Shown here: positions 46,976 through 56,155 of the stretch, piece after piece
How positions within the stretch are numbered: position 1 is the stretch's first letter
Layout: every line of letters starts with the position of its first letter
NCBI GenBank assembly: GCA_009773455.1
Contig: WSXU01000002.1
Coordinates: forward strand, 310,001-374,000
Source of the DNA: Bacteroidota bacterium
Lineage (GTDB): Bacteria; Bacteroidota; Bacteroidia; Bacteroidales; Lentimicrobiaceae
Direction: 5' to 3'
Length of the DNA stretch: 64,000 bases
The notes under the pieces: generated by a model
Told to the model about the DNA's origin: nothing
What the model saw: the letters and a program-made list of their open reading frames with translations, nothing else
Databases searched by the model: none
Translations under genes and position numbers: made by a program

Positions 46976-49005
46976 TTTTCTGCCCGTTTCAAAACAAATG
47001 TAATATCAGCCTTTTTCGTGGATTTGTCATCCCGTTCAACGACAAAATTATGCTTCGCTGCGATATCTGCAATAATGGTACCTGACGTAAAGTATAAAGC
47101 ATCGGCACTGGTTTTGTTAAACCTGAAAAAGCGGGTTGAATAAAACTCGTTCAACCGGGTTCTCCACATTCTTTTCTTCAGGTCGGTATCCGCATCCCTG
47201 ATGATAATCATTCCCCCGGTATTCAGGTTATTGATGCATTTTTCAATCACCGTTTGATGAAATCCGGAAGGCAGGTAGTGTAAAACATCCAGCAGCAGAA
47301 AAACATCCGCCTTTGGTAGTTCATAGTTAAGGATATCCGCCACTTCGAAGCGGACATTCTTCAGCGAGGTGTCAATCTGGCCTGTAATGGCAATTTTATT
47401 ACTATCGTAGTCAAGTCCCAGTATCCTGCGCTTATCTGAGACCATGCACAGCATATGGCAAAGAAAGCCATAACCGCAACCGATGTCAACAATCATGGCT
47501 TCACGGGGTATGATGCTGTTTAACCGGCTATAATTCTTCTCCAGGCTGACTTTTATCCTGGCATACCATTCAATGAATGGTCCCTTATATAAAAACTGAC
47601 TGAGCAGCCGGTTGCGGAAATAACCCGGCGTTTCAAGCTCTTCACTCATTTTTTCAAACTCATTGCGGTATATTTTGCGGAGAGACTGAGCCTGAATCCT
47701 GTATGATTCATCATCACCGACACTGGTCACTTTGATTTTCCCGAGCGCCCTCAGGGTGATACTGCCCGGACGGAGAAAGAACTCCCTTTTAATCATGCAG
47801 TGATTTGCCCCGTGAAGCAGCAATGGTTGAATATCGATCTTCAGCTTGTCGGCCAGCCAGAAAGCTCCCTGGTGAAACCTGTTGATCCGCCCGTCGTTCG
47901 TGCGCGTGCCTTCGGGAAAAACCAGGATGGAATAGCCCTTCTCCACTTTCTTGCCTAACCTTTCGGCCAACTGTTGATCCAAACCTTTGAATATGGGATA
48001 GAACTCGGCAAACCTTACGACAAAGCCATAGAAAGGGTTGTTCCAGACCCATTTGTTGGTCAGTACGATGATTTTGGGGTGAAGCATCAGGATAATGGAC
48101 AGATCGAGATGCGACTGGTGGTTGCACACGATGACCGAAGGCTTGCTGAAATCAACTTTATTACGGATCTCAATGACTTTCCTTATTGGGAAGATGGAAT
48201 AGACCACGATACGCAGTGTAGCTGAAACAAGCCAGTGGAAAATGTATCTGGTCCTGTCGCGACCGATAGGAACAATCCTCAGAACCGGGATGATCAGGGT
48301 AAGAAGCAGCGAACCGGTCAGAAACATTAAAAATGCAATGATGGAAACCAGAAAGCTGGTTAATGTCACTGGCTCAACCCTCCTGGTGTGCTTGTGATAA
48401 ACCAGTGACTTAAACACGACAGGAACCAGCAACCCTGATAGCGCCAGGGTAAAAGTGATTGCCGATACTGTAACCAGGGTACCCGGGCTGAACACCGGAT
48501 GCCCTGCCACCCATAACAGTAAAAGCAAAACCAGCAATGAAAACAGTATATAAAATAGTCCGGAAAGTAAGGACGGTGGAACATTCTTGCCGGATTTATA
48601 TCTGTTGACAAGTCCGCGTTCCAGGTAAATACTGTAACCGGTACCCAGGCCAAAAAGCAGCGGTGTTTCAAGCAAGAGGAAATAACTGTCGGCATTGCCC
48701 TGATTCCGGATGAGTCCGTTCAGGCCCAACCAACCTGCAAATAAAGGAATCATGCTAATCAGCGCCAGTTCTATCCGCCCGAACACCATCAGCAGTATAA
48801 TAAATGCAATACCGGCTGAAATAAGGGGATTCATCCCTGAATCCGTATGGATAACCTTCTGCAGCAGTCCGTTGCCCTCTCCGGGAATGCCTGCATCAGA
48901 TGTAATATAATCTGCAATGAACAACAACCCAAATGCTATGATGAACCCAAGCGCCGCAAAAAATGCGGCTGTTCTGAAAGGGTGGTATCCGATAGGTTTG
49001 CTCAT
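46972..49005 (-). CDS. Fusion: MMPL/RND-like TM region + PlsC acyltransferase + SAM-dependent methyltransferase
   Basis: N-terminal multi-TM with MMPL-like LLFGLGTGYSIYLERGLVNR; PlsC NHQSHLDLS and FPEGTRTNDGRI; methyltransferase VDIGCGYGFLCHML. Confidence 0.85.
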   Translation of the reverse strand: MSKPIGYHPFRTAAFFAALGFIIAFGLLFIADYITSDAGIPGEGNGLLQKVIHTDSGMNPLISAGIAFIILLMVFGRIELALISMIPLFAGWLGLNGLIRNQGNADSYFLLLETPLLFGLGTGYSIYLERGLVNRYKSGKNVPPSLLSGLFYILFSLLVLLLLLWVAGHPVFSPGTLVTVSAITFTLALSGLLVPVVFKSLVYHKHTRRVEPVTLTSFLVSIIAFLMFLTGSLLLTLIIPVLRIVPIGRDRTRYIFHWLVSATLRIVVYSIFPIRKVIEIRNKVDFSKPSVIVCNHQSHLDLSIILMLHPKIIVLTNKWVWNNPFYGFVVRFAEFYPIFKGLDQQLAERLGKKVEKGYSILVFPEGTRTNDGRINRFHQGAFWLADKLKIDIQPLLLHGANHCMIKREFFLRPGSITLRALGKIKVTSVGDDESYRIQAQSLRKIYRNEFEKMSEELETPGYFRNRLLSQFLYKGPFIEWYARIKVSLEKNYSRLNSIIPREAMIVDIGCGYGFLCHMLCMVSDKRRILGLDYDSNKIAITGQIDTSLKNVRFEVADILNYELPKADVFLLLDVLHYLPSGFHQTVIEKCINNLNTGGMIIIRDADTDLKKRMWRTRLNEFYSTRFFRFNKTSADALYFTSGTIIADIAAKHNFVVERDDKSTKKADITFVLKRAEK

Positions 49006-49019
49006 CTTTGCCGATTTGT

Positions 49020-50192
49020 TTACTTTTCTTTCCGCCAGAACGACAGGGCTGAATAGCTGATGACAAAGGCTCCGCTGCCGGTAATTAAAGCAAGCAATAT
49101 TGCACCCAGCACATATTGTTTCAGGTAGGTAAATGCCACATCAAAGGTAACATCCATCATCGAAAAAGAATGCAGTCCGCTTTTGCCAAGCAACAATCCA
49201 CCCGTATAGAAACTCGCAAAAAGTATCAGGGGTATCATGGGCGGGATGCTGATGTTGGCAGCGACAAAAAAGATTGCCTTGTTAAGCCTGAACAGATGTG
49301 CCAGCGTAAATCCAACCAGAAGCTGGTATCCCCATATGGGGACAATGCCCATAAACACTCCGAATCCTATGGCCAGCGCTATTTTCAGATTTGTACCGGT
49401 GGCCAGGTATATTTCATCGTGGATGAGCTGACGTATGCTCTTTTTTCTGTATGGACTCAATGCTTTTTTTGGCCAGAAAACAAACAATGACAGGGTAACC
49501 AGCAATACATTCAGCAGGGATATCCTTATAAAATCGACAAAAGGACGATAATGTGAGATTCTTTCCCCTTCCGGGGCATAATAGACCTCAACAGGAACAG
49601 TTTCAACCTCCAGGCCTTTCCAAACCGATTTTACGATAACCTCCACTTCAAATTCGAACCGGCTTGAAATAAACCTGGTTCCCTTAAGTTTCCTGACAGG
49701 ATACAGCCGGAAACCAGACTGGGTGTCGGACAGTTTCAAACCAGTCATGACTGTGATCCAGAAATTGGAGAATCGCTTGCCAACAGAACTCTTTAAAGGC
49801 ACATTATCAACATTCATATTGCGCGATCCGATGATCAGCGCATCGGGGTGCTGTATCGACTTCTCAAGAAAAACCGGTAAATTCCTGACGAGGTGCTGTC
49901 CGTCAGAATCAATGGTGATGGCATAATCATAGCCCTTTTCGGTCGCGAGCCGGAAAGCTTTGCGCAACGAATAACCCTTGCCACGGTTGACTTTATTATG
50001 AATGATATCAATACCGGTAAACCGGTCAAGCACTTCAGCCGTGCCATCGGTTGAACCATCATTGACAACAATGATACGTGAAGTAAACGCCAGGGCATCC
50101 TCAATCACACCGGCCAGGGTTGCCCGGTTATTGTATGTAGGAATGATGATACAACAGTTGTGAGAATCAAAAATGTTTTGTGTACTATCCAT
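49020..50192 (-). CDS. GT2 family glycosyltransferase fused to DUF2062
   Basis: CIIIPTYNNRATLAGVIED...IIVVNDGSTDGTAEVL; C-terminal GTNLKIALAIGFGVFMGIVPIWGYQ. Confidence 0.9.
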   Translation of the reverse strand: MDSTQNIFDSHNCCIIIPTYNNRATLAGVIEDALAFTSRIIVVNDGSTDGTAEVLDRFTGIDIIHNKVNRGKGYSLRKAFRLATEKGYDYAITIDSDGQHLVRNLPVFLEKSIQHPDALIIGSRNMNVDNVPLKSSVGKRFSNFWITVMTGLKLSDTQSGFRLYPVRKLKGTRFISSRFEFEVEVIVKSVWKGLEVETVPVEVYYAPEGERISHYRPFVDFIRISLLNVLLVTLSLFVFWPKKALSPYRKKSIRQLIHDEIYLATGTNLKIALAIGFGVFMGIVPIWGYQLLVGFTLAHLFRLNKAIFFVAANISIPPMIPLILFASFYTGGLLLGKSGLHSFSMMDVTFDVAFTYLKQYVLGAILLALITGSGAFVISYSALSFWRKEK

Positions 50193-50559
50193 TTTCCTTC
50201 CTTAATATCCCCTTTATTTTCAGATATGTACGATTCAGGTCGGACAGTGACCCGGAGAAGGAGATGTCTCCTTCCGGCAATCCCTCAAAGTTTATCTCGC
50301 AGGTGAGGCCACTGACATCCGTTGGGTTCATCATGTTGATGAATTTGCAGACTTTTGTTTCTGAAAGCAGAAATGAACCACTTTCAAAGGAACACATAAC
50401 CTCTTTCATGATCTGAACCTGGCAAACTCCGGGAACCACCGGCATTCCCGGAAAATGCCCCCGGTAAATCCTGTGCTCAGCATTGAGTTGAATACCCGCC
50501 TTGATCAAGCCGTTATCCTGAACAATATTTTCAATATAAAAGAAATCTCCGGTAAGCAT
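50185..50559 (-). CDS. FabZ/FabA-like 3-hydroxyacyl-ACP dehydratase
   Basis: HRIYRGHFPGMPVVPGVCQVQIMKEV hot-dog dehydratase signature. Confidence 0.85.
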   Translation of the reverse strand: MLTGDFFYIENIVQDNGLIKAGIQLNAEHRIYRGHFPGMPVVPGVCQVQIMKEVMCSFESGSFLLSETKVCKFINMMNPTDVSGLTCEINFEGLPEGDISFSGSLSDLNRTYLKIKGILRKENG

Positions 50560-51218
50560 TATTTTTCAATGTTTAAAATTGAGAGTTTCATCGTGTGTTT
50601 CACAGGCCGGCCGTAAAATGTAATCGATGATGGCATGTCTGTACTGTCATAATCCAGGTGTAAAATGAGCTTTTCACCGAAACATTTACGCTGTTCTATC
50701 CTGTAAGGTAAACCTTCGCGGCGGTAAAAATAAAGATACTTTGTGAGGCCCTGCCTGGTTTTGTATACAATATCGTTTGTTTTCAGGTCGGTGCATTTCT
50801 TTGAATTCTTCATGCATTCAGGCTCAAAAACAAGCATTCTGACATTTTTTTCAATGGAATTGATGATCACCCGTCGTTTCAGGAAGTCCTGGCAATTGTT
50901 AATGGTTGTGCCTGATTTACCAATTGACATATCCATCAGGTTCAGACCAAATTCCGATAACATTACGATCCTGAACGAGCTGTCAGCCGGCACCGGTTTT
51001 ATAAGGAAAATTCCTGAGAATTGTTTACCAAAGGCTTCCATATTGGCTTTATACAAAACCCGGGTAAAATCCCCCTTCAGCGGGGCGCCGGCAAAGAGAA
51101 TGGCACTGGCTCCTGATTCTGCATCACCACACTTCTTCAATCCGGAACAGGATCCGAATAAAGTCGTCAAAACCAGAAGGAGGAGAACCTTTACGGATTT
51201 TTCTGCCATTGATATCAA
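50559..51218 (-). CDS. Lipoprotein, LolA/LolB-like
   Basis: Lipobox LFGSCSG; beta-rich pattern FSGIFLIKPVPADSSFRIVMLSEFGLNLMDM; position in lipid-type cluster. Confidence 0.55.
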   Translation of the reverse strand: MISMAEKSVKVLLLLVLTTLFGSCSGLKKCGDAESGASAILFAGAPLKGDFTRVLYKANMEAFGKQFSGIFLIKPVPADSSFRIVMLSEFGLNLMDMSIGKSGTTINNCQDFLKRRVIINSIEKNVRMLVFEPECMKNSKKCTDLKTNDIVYKTRQGLTKYLYFYRREGLPYRIEQRKCFGEKLILHLDYDSTDMPSSITFYGRPVKHTMKLSILNIEK

Positions 51219-51281
51219 TCACTTAATCTTAATTTCCACTTTCATCATCACAAGGTCAAAGAATTTCCGGTAAGTGCAACA

Positions 51282-52367
51282 TCATCGAGCCGCCTTACTC
51301 TGGCATTTCTGCAACAACATAAATGAATGATTTCTGAACCCATCGTGATGGTAGATCAGGATCTGCCCGATTTCCCGTTCCACCGGGTTAAGCCTGGCAT
51401 AACCGGGAATTTTTCCTTCACGCATGATCCGGGCAGCAAACCACAATCCAAAGCTGGCAGCTGTGTCGTATTCGCCGGAAAGATGTTTGTATATTCCATG
51501 GATAGATTGACGAAACCCTGAGTTAAGCAATTCAATGGTAAAGGCATCCGAATCCCTGTCGCCGTTGTTGCCTGTCAGAACAAGGTCAATCTGTTCCGGT
51601 CCGGAACCGGAATCTGAAAGAAATGCAAGCATTTTCTCCAGGACTTCATCCTGACTATCCGAATATGGGTAAAGTGAAACTCCGTCTATCCGGGCATAGC
51701 TTTGTTCCGCTTCCACTGAAGAAAGCACAAAAAAGGCAACGCCTTCACCCGGAATGCTACCCGGACTTTTGCTATTCAGGATATCAAGGTTCGTGAATGG
51801 CTCACTTTTCCAGAGACCTATGCTCTTCTTGAGTTCGTAATTTTCGTTCGTAATTTCATCGATGCCACCCACGAGCACATGCCCGGCTTCGCCGTCTTCA
51901 ATCAGCATACAGGCATCGATCAGTGCACTTTCAAAGGAGGCCGTCTTATGGGAGTAAACAACATTATAATTGTTGCATTCCAGGTTCAGGGCGATCTGAG
52001 CTCCCAGAGAGTTGTGATTCGACTGGATAAAATTGGTTGGTGTCAGAAACTCCGCATTTTCATCAATGAGCTTATTCAGGAATTTTTCCGATTCCTCGAC
52101 ACTGCCCAGGCTTGAGGCAACAATAATGGCATCCGGTTTTTTAATCCCCGATTCGTTCATGCATTCAAGGGAACAGATGCTGCTGACCTTGACAAGGTTA
52201 CTCATACGCCTCCGCTGGAGCGGATTAAAGTAAAGCCTGAAATCAGGAAGTCTGAATTTCATTACTCCTTGCATGACTTCAACCTCTCCTGGGAGCTTCT
52301 CTGACAGAAACGTATCGTGGGGCGAAAATGCCTGCGCTGCAGATATATATACCTTCATATTCAACAA
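51282..52367 (-). CDS. Beta-ketoacyl synthase-like chain-length factor (no active-site Cys)
   Basis: KS-fold segments IIVASSLGSVEESEKFL, LVGGIDEITNENYEL; the segment aligned to the KS Cys loop reads VVYSHKTASFESALIDA. Confidence 0.8.
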   Translation of the reverse strand: MLNMKVYISAAQAFSPHDTFLSEKLPGEVEVMQGVMKFRLPDFRLYFNPLQRRRMSNLVKVSSICSLECMNESGIKKPDAIIVASSLGSVEESEKFLNKLIDENAEFLTPTNFIQSNHNSLGAQIALNLECNNYNVVYSHKTASFESALIDACMLIEDGEAGHVLVGGIDEITNENYELKKSIGLWKSEPFTNLDILNSKSPGSIPGEGVAFFVLSSVEAEQSYARIDGVSLYPYSDSQDEVLEKMLAFLSDSGSGPEQIDLVLTGNNGDRDSDAFTIELLNSGFRQSIHGIYKHLSGEYDTAASFGLWFAARIMREGKIPGYARLNPVEREIGQILIYHHDGFRNHSFMLLQKCQSKAAR

Positions 52368-53623
52368 CCTGAAAAAACCAGTGAAGTATTGTTACCACCG
52401 AATCCGAAAGAATTCGACAAAACATGGTTCACCGGAATATTGGTTAGTACTTCCTTTACGGGAATCAGTTGCAGGCCATCCATCGGCTCGCTGAAAAACA
52501 GGTTGGGGAAAACAACCTGATTCAGTATCGACATCACAGAAACAACGGCTTCTATACCACCGGCTGCACCCAGGGTATGTCCGAAATATGATTTGGTGGA
52601 GCTGAAAGGAGGAACATGATTACCGAATACCCTTCCCAGTGCCGTTGCTTCCGTTACATCGTTGTTTTCCGTTCCTGTTCCGTGCACATTGATATAGCTG
52701 ATCCGGCTACTTTCAATCCCGGCTTTCCTGAGTGCTGCTGTCATACTCAGAAAGGGTCCGTTTCCTTCGGGAGAGGTTGCTGTAGGATGATAGGCATCGT
52801 TGGCATTGGCATATCCCGAAAGCATGGCCAGCGGCTTCGCTCCTCTTTTTATCGCGGCATCAACCGACTCAAGCACCACCACTCCGGCTCCCTCCCCGAG
52901 GTTCATTCCTGCCCTGTTTTTATCAAAAGGTCTGCAGATTTGAGGATCAACAACCATCAATGAACTGAATCCGTAATAGGTAAACTTCGACAAAGCGTCT
53001 GTACCACCGGCTATCACACGGTCAACAATTCCATGCTTTATGAGCCTGGCACCCAACATGATCGCATTGGCTCCGGATGAACAGGCCGTTGAAATGGTGG
53101 TGGCATAGCCCCTGATTCCCAGATGATCGGCCACCTGCTCGGTGATGTAGCCACAACTGTGACTTTTTATGTAAGTATTGTTTCCCGGAAATTTATGATA
53201 GTATTTCTCTGTCAGGTCCATACCACCGACCGTATTCCCCAGTACAATTCCCGTTCGCCAGGGGTCTTCGCCCGAGATACCGGCCTGATCCATGGCCTCT
53301 CTGACAGCCACAATCGCGAGCAATGCGGATCTGGGAAGGTCGGACGACTTATCGCAACCGGTCAGTGCGGCAATCTGCGGGTTGGTTGATCTGATTTCCC
53401 CTGCCATGAAGGCATGCTCACCCTTATCAATGAGCAGTTCAACCAGGTGAATTCCGGTTCTTTGCTGCATAAGAGACCGCAAATTTTCTTCCCTGTTGTA
53501 TCCTATCGCTGAAATGATCCCCAAACCGGTAACACATATTTCTTTATTCATATCCAAACCACTGCTGCTGAAGTCACCCATATGAAGCCTGAAGTTTCTG
53601 ATTTCCCGGAAACTGATTTTCAT
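52361..53623 (-). CDS. Beta-ketoacyl-ACP synthase (FabF-like)
   Basis: TISTACSSGANAI (Cys), NVHGTGTENND (His), KSYFGHTLGAAGGIE (His). Confidence 0.93.
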   Translation of the reverse strand: MKISFREIRNFRLHMGDFSSSGLDMNKEICVTGLGIISAIGYNREENLRSLMQQRTGIHLVELLIDKGEHAFMAGEIRSTNPQIAALTGCDKSSDLPRSALLAIVAVREAMDQAGISGEDPWRTGIVLGNTVGGMDLTEKYYHKFPGNNTYIKSHSCGYITEQVADHLGIRGYATTISTACSSGANAIMLGARLIKHGIVDRVIAGGTDALSKFTYYGFSSLMVVDPQICRPFDKNRAGMNLGEGAGVVVLESVDAAIKRGAKPLAMLSGYANANDAYHPTATSPEGNGPFLSMTAALRKAGIESSRISYINVHGTGTENNDVTEATALGRVFGNHVPPFSSTKSYFGHTLGAAGGIEAVVSVMSILNQVVFPNLFFSEPMDGLQLIPVKEVLTNIPVNHVLSNSFGFGGNNTSLVFSGC

Positions 53624-53921
53624 TCATCTTCGCCTCCGGGAAGAAAGATGCACAAAAATATTGAAAAGAAACAGAGTCTGTTTAAAAATTAATTCCCGTC
53701 ATACCGTTTTTACTGGCATGTGGTAACAATGACAATTTACGTTTCAATTTTCACTATTTATGTTACTGATATTAGTTAAGTTAGGAAATCCATGCGGAGC
53801 ACTTGCCATCATCAGGAGGCCAAAGAAGCCAAAATATAACAATATGCACCCTGCTTCAAAATCCTGCTTTAAATACAATAAACCAACATCCTGACCTGGT
53901 GGGTTTAAATTGTCAACCCGG

Positions 53922-53956
53922 TTAAAAACATTGAGGGAACTTTTCAGGTTCCCTCA
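53922..53956 (-). terminator. Intrinsic terminator downstream of prfB
   Basis: TGAGGGAAC-N7-GTTCCCTCA stem followed on the minus strand by ATGTTTTTAA. Confidence 0.7.
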
Positions 53957-53989
53957 GCTGCTTGGAGTTAATCTTCTGAATACCTGCAA

Positions 53990-55085
53990 TTATATGGCAT
54001 CTCTGCCGAATTCCATGAGAAAGGCCTTGATAAAATCGTTGAGGTCCCCATCAAGTACACCAGCTGTATCACTGGTTTCGTGATCGGTACGCAGGTCTTT
54101 TACCAGTTTGTAAGGATGAAGCACATAGCTCCGGATCTGTGAACCCCATTCAATTTTCTTTTTCTTGCCTTCAATCACCGCGATGGCTTCCTTCTTCTTG
54201 CGGAGTTCAATTTCATACAACTGTGATTTCAGCATCTGTATGGCTTTCTCGCGATTCTGGCCCTGTGACCGGGTTTCCTGGCATTCAACTATAATTCCCG
54301 ATGGTTCATGTTTGAGCCTTACAGCGGTCTCCACCTTGTTCACATTCTGCCCGCCGGGTCCGCTGGAGCGGAAAGTATCCCAGGTAATGTCGGATGCATT
54401 GATCTGGATGTCAATGTTATCATCTACAACAGGGTAAACATAAACAGAGGCAAAGGAGGTATGACGTTTGTTGGCAGAGTCGAAGGGCGACAGCCTCACC
54501 AACCGGTGTACCCCGTTCTCACTTTTGAGGTATCCGAAAGCATTTTCACCTTCAAATTCAAGAACGACTGATTTGATTCCGGCCACATCGCCTTCATGCA
54601 TATCGAGTTCCTTGATTTTGTATTTGTTTCGCTCACCATAACGCACATACATACGCATGAGCATTTCGGCCCAGTCGTTGCTTTCGGTTCCGCCGGCTCC
54701 GGCATTAATCTGTAAAATTGCGCTCAAACGGTCTTCCTCATTGGAAAGCATATTGCGCAATTCAAGATTTTCGACGCGGTCGATGGCTACAGAAAATTGT
54801 TTGTCAAGGTCTGCCTCTGTGGCATCACCGGCATCGTAAAAGTCGAACATCACAAGGAGGTCCTCAACAGCCATTCTTGCCGATTCAAAATCGGTTGTCC
54901 AGCGCTTCTTTTCCTGAATGGCCCTGAGCAGCAGTTCGGCTTTTTTGGGATCGTCCCAGAAACCCTGCTGATGGGTAATTTCTTCTTCTTCTTTTATCTG
55001 TTCAAGTCTGGCATCAATGTCAAAGGAACCTCCTTAAAGCATCAAGCCTTTTCTGAATGTCATTCAACTGATCTTTCTGAACCAT
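53990..55085 (-). CDS. prfB: Peptide chain release factor 2, requiring programmed +1 frameshift
   Basis: Main ORF contains GGQ ([19 protein letters not shown]). Upstream zero-frame ATG GTT CAG AAA ... TTA AGG AGG TTC CTT TGA C; +1 shift joins [32 protein letters not shown]...MAVEDLL. Confidence 0.95.
55019..55034 (-). promoter_or_regulatory. prfB: Programmed +1 ribosomal frameshift site in prfB (AGGAGG TTC CTT TGA C)
   Basis: Internal SD AGGAGG at 55034-55029, slippery CTT at 55025-55023, in-frame TGA at 55022-55020, then C. Confidence 0.95.
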
Positions 55086-55087
55086 GA

Positions 55088-55558
55088 TCAGATGCCTTTC
55101 TTTTTCATCAATTCATCAATGATGTCGCTGACCAGTTCGGGCTCATACCCTTTGGCAATGGCGGTTTTGGCGAGACGGTGCTTAAACAGCATTTTATTGC
55201 TGCTATCAGTTACCGAAATCTTATATTCAACCATTCCTATAATCCGGTTGCGGTATTCATCTTCGTCTATTTCACTGAGCCCTGTTTTGATCAGATCATC
55301 CGGTATCTGCCGGGCCTTTAGTTCTCCGATAATCCTGGCACGACCCCATTTTTTATTGCGGAATTTACCTCCGGCATAGAGTTTTGCAAAACGTTCCTCG
55401 TCAATGAATCCTTCTTCATTCAGCTGGCTGATGATCTTATCGGTACTTTTATCCGGAATTCCGATGGCACGGCAATGTATTCTGACTTCAACCATGCAAC
55501 GCTCCTGCATAGCGCACCAGCGGCGTATTTTTGCCAGATGTTTTTCAAATTCTGTCAT
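55088..55558 (-). CDS. recX: Regulatory protein RecX
   Basis: CMVEVRIHCRAIGIPDKSTDKIISQLNEEGFIDEERFAKLYAGGKFRNKKWGRARIIGELKARQI. Confidence 0.88.
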   Translation of the reverse strand: MTEFEKHLAKIRRWCAMQERCMVEVRIHCRAIGIPDKSTDKIISQLNEEGFIDEERFAKLYAGGKFRNKKWGRARIIGELKARQIPDDLIKTGLSEIDEDEYRNRIIGMVEYKISVTDSSNKMLFKHRLAKTAIAKGYEPELVSDIIDELMKKKGI

Positions 55559-55589
55559 ATCTAGATTGTTTAAACATTTATTTTCGGTG

Positions 55590-55620
55590 CAAATATACTA
55601 TTTTGAGCTAAAAAAAACAA
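55590..55620 (-). promoter_or_regulatory. Bacteroidota-type promoter TTG-N20-TATATTTG for recX-prfB
   Basis: Minus strand: TTG (55620-55618), 20 nt, TATATTTG (55597-55590). Confidence 0.65.
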
Positions 55621-55666
55621 TAAAAAGTCCTGAAAGCATTGAAAAAAAAGAGAGAACAAAAAATTT

Positions 55667-56137
55667 CTATTCTATATTAATCAGATGAATATCGAATATG
55701 AGAACTGTATTGGCCGGTATGCCGGCAACGCCTGAATTACCGTATGCCAGACGGGAAGGAATGAATAAGGTGCCTTTCCCCCCTTTTCCGAACAGCTGCA
55801 AGCCTTCCTGCCATCCCTTGATGACCCCGCTTAATGGAAATGTGGGTGCACTCCCCGAATAGGAAGATTCAAAAACCGCATCATCCAGAAAATAGCCTTT
55901 ATAATGAACCGTGACCATTGAATTCAGATCGGGTTTCTGGCTGTTACCCGGTACAGTAATGATATAGTATATGCCGGATTCCGTTTTCTGGGCTGTCAGG
56001 CTTTTCTTCTGCAGGTACTCTCTGATGCTTTTGTCATCCCTTTCGGAATAATCATCTTCCTTCGAACAGGAATTGAACATAAAACTATTAAGGATCAGGA
56101 TAATCAAGGTGAGTGAGCGCAACTGAAATATTTTCAT
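55667..56137 (-). CDS. FKBP-type peptidyl-prolyl cis-trans isomerase lipoprotein
   Basis: Lipobox MFNSCSKE; VTVHYKGYFLDDAVFESS...VIKGWQEGLQLFGKGGKGTLFIPSRLAYG. Confidence 0.93.
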   Translation of the reverse strand: MKIFQLRSLTLIILILNSFMFNSCSKEDDYSERDDKSIREYLQKKSLTAQKTESGIYYIITVPGNSQKPDLNSMVTVHYKGYFLDDAVFESSYSGSAPTFPLSGVIKGWQEGLQLFGKGGKGTLFIPSRLAYGNSGVAGIPANTVLIFDIHLINIE

Positions 56138-56155
56138 CGTACAGTTAAATTAGAG

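Noticed and set aside
53624-53989. Gap searched for a missing acyl carrier protein gene
   Set aside because: No ORF with a DSL phosphopantetheine motif in either strand by eye; only the prfB terminator hairpin is evident.
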